Below the pieces are notes generated by a model. That model had not been told where the DNA came from. It searched no databases and saw only the letters and a list, made by a program, of their open reading frames with translations. A stretch of 60,058 bases of DNA from an uncultured Prevotella sp. (GTDB lineage Bacteria > Bacteroidota > Bacteroidia > Bacteroidales > Bacteroidaceae), in the NCBI GenBank assembly GCA_946998295.1, contig CAMPYS010000008.1, forward strand, positions 1-60,058, read 5' to 3'. Made by a program: the position numbers and the translations under genes. This document shows, in pieces, positions 59,985 to 60,058 of this stretch (positions are counted from its first letter, which is position 1; the number at the start of each line of letters is the position of its first letter).

Positions 59985-60058
59985 ATGGAAACAGAAACAG
60001 AAAATGAAGACTTATTTGGAGATATAGGAAACTTAGAAGTACCAAATATTGATATTAA
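59985..60058 (+). CDS. Start of an unidentified ORF, cut by window end
   Basis: An open reading frame from ATG 59985 runs 24 codons to the end of the window without a stop, starting METETENEDLFGDIGNLEV. It is acidic. The product cannot be identified from this fragment. Confidence 0.35.
   Translation, partial: METETENEDLFGDIGNLEVPNIDI

Noticed and set aside
1..60058. CRISPR arrays and prophage structural genes
   Set aside because: No regularly spaced repeats, cas genes, or phage capsid, tail or portal genes occur anywhere in the window; the DUF5131 protein alone is not evidence of a prophage.

Overview
The window is a low-GC chromosomal segment of a Bacteroidales bacterium, most likely Prevotellaceae or a close relative. 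Support comes from Bacteroidetes-type promoters (-33 TTTG or TTG, about 20 bp, -7 TAnnTTTG) in place of classical -35/-10 boxes, little Shine-Dalgarno signal, a type IX secretion protein (PorQ), Bacteroidetes-specific families (DUF4492, DUF4922, DUF3467, DUF6057-like, DUF7675-like) and the serC-serA-DUF1015 arrangement. The species cannot be named from this sequence alone.

Positions 1-8699 are an accessory island ending exactly at the 3' end of a tRNA-Leu(CAA) gene. Its left part is a mobilization module: MobC-like protein, MOBP-type relaxase and a membrane-anchored accessory protein. Its right part looks like one operon with its own promoter: an XRE/C-protein-like regulator, a beta-type DNA methyltransferase, a 970-aa single-chain nuclease-methyltransferase (type IIG-like), a TcmP-like protein carrying a methyltransferase-like motif, and an overlapping DUF5131/Gp37-Gp68 protein with a three-cysteine Fe-S-like motif. 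A lone opposing ORF, paired direct repeats and a large hairpin lie against the tRNA. No integrase is in view, so the other boundary must lie left of the window.

The rest is core chromosome. 8.9-20.5 kb: PagL-like lipid A deacylase and TatD nuclease, an OmpA-type lipoprotein, a Crp/Fnr regulator, lepA, ispE, dnaB, and the cytochrome bd cassette DUF4492-cydA-cydB. 20.7-25.6 kb: a TolC/HlyD/ABC-2 permease efflux operon with a clear promoter overlapped by a palindrome. 25.6-29.1 kb: a membrane protein with a MORN-repeat protein, then an OmpA-family porin. 29.3-34.5 kb: a ferredoxin-dependent 2-oxoacid oxidoreductase operon preceded by folD and ffh. 34.8-38.8 kb: serine biosynthesis (serC, serA) with DUF1015 and a YigZ/IMPACT protein. 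39.0-46.5 kb: gyrA followed by three related TPR proteins and a DbpA-like RNA helicase. 46.8-49.7 kb: TonB-like protein, polyprenyl synthase and PorQ. 49.8-56.3 kb: DUF3467, glycosyltransferase, DUF4922, SpoIID-like protein, MFS transporter and galE, probably envelope or sugar-nucleotide metabolism. 56.5-59.4 kb: an SPFH-SHOCT, membrane and zinc-ribbon three-gene cassette. The window ends in a small DUF7675-like gene and the start of an unidentified ORF.

The best candidate for something new is the TcmP/DUF5131 pair downstream of the two-methyltransferase restriction system on the mobile island. Other points worth a look are mutually exclusive hairpins at 14.8 kb, a SerA whose catalytic histidine position is lysine, three TPR paralogs in the gyrA operon, and the SPFH cassette.
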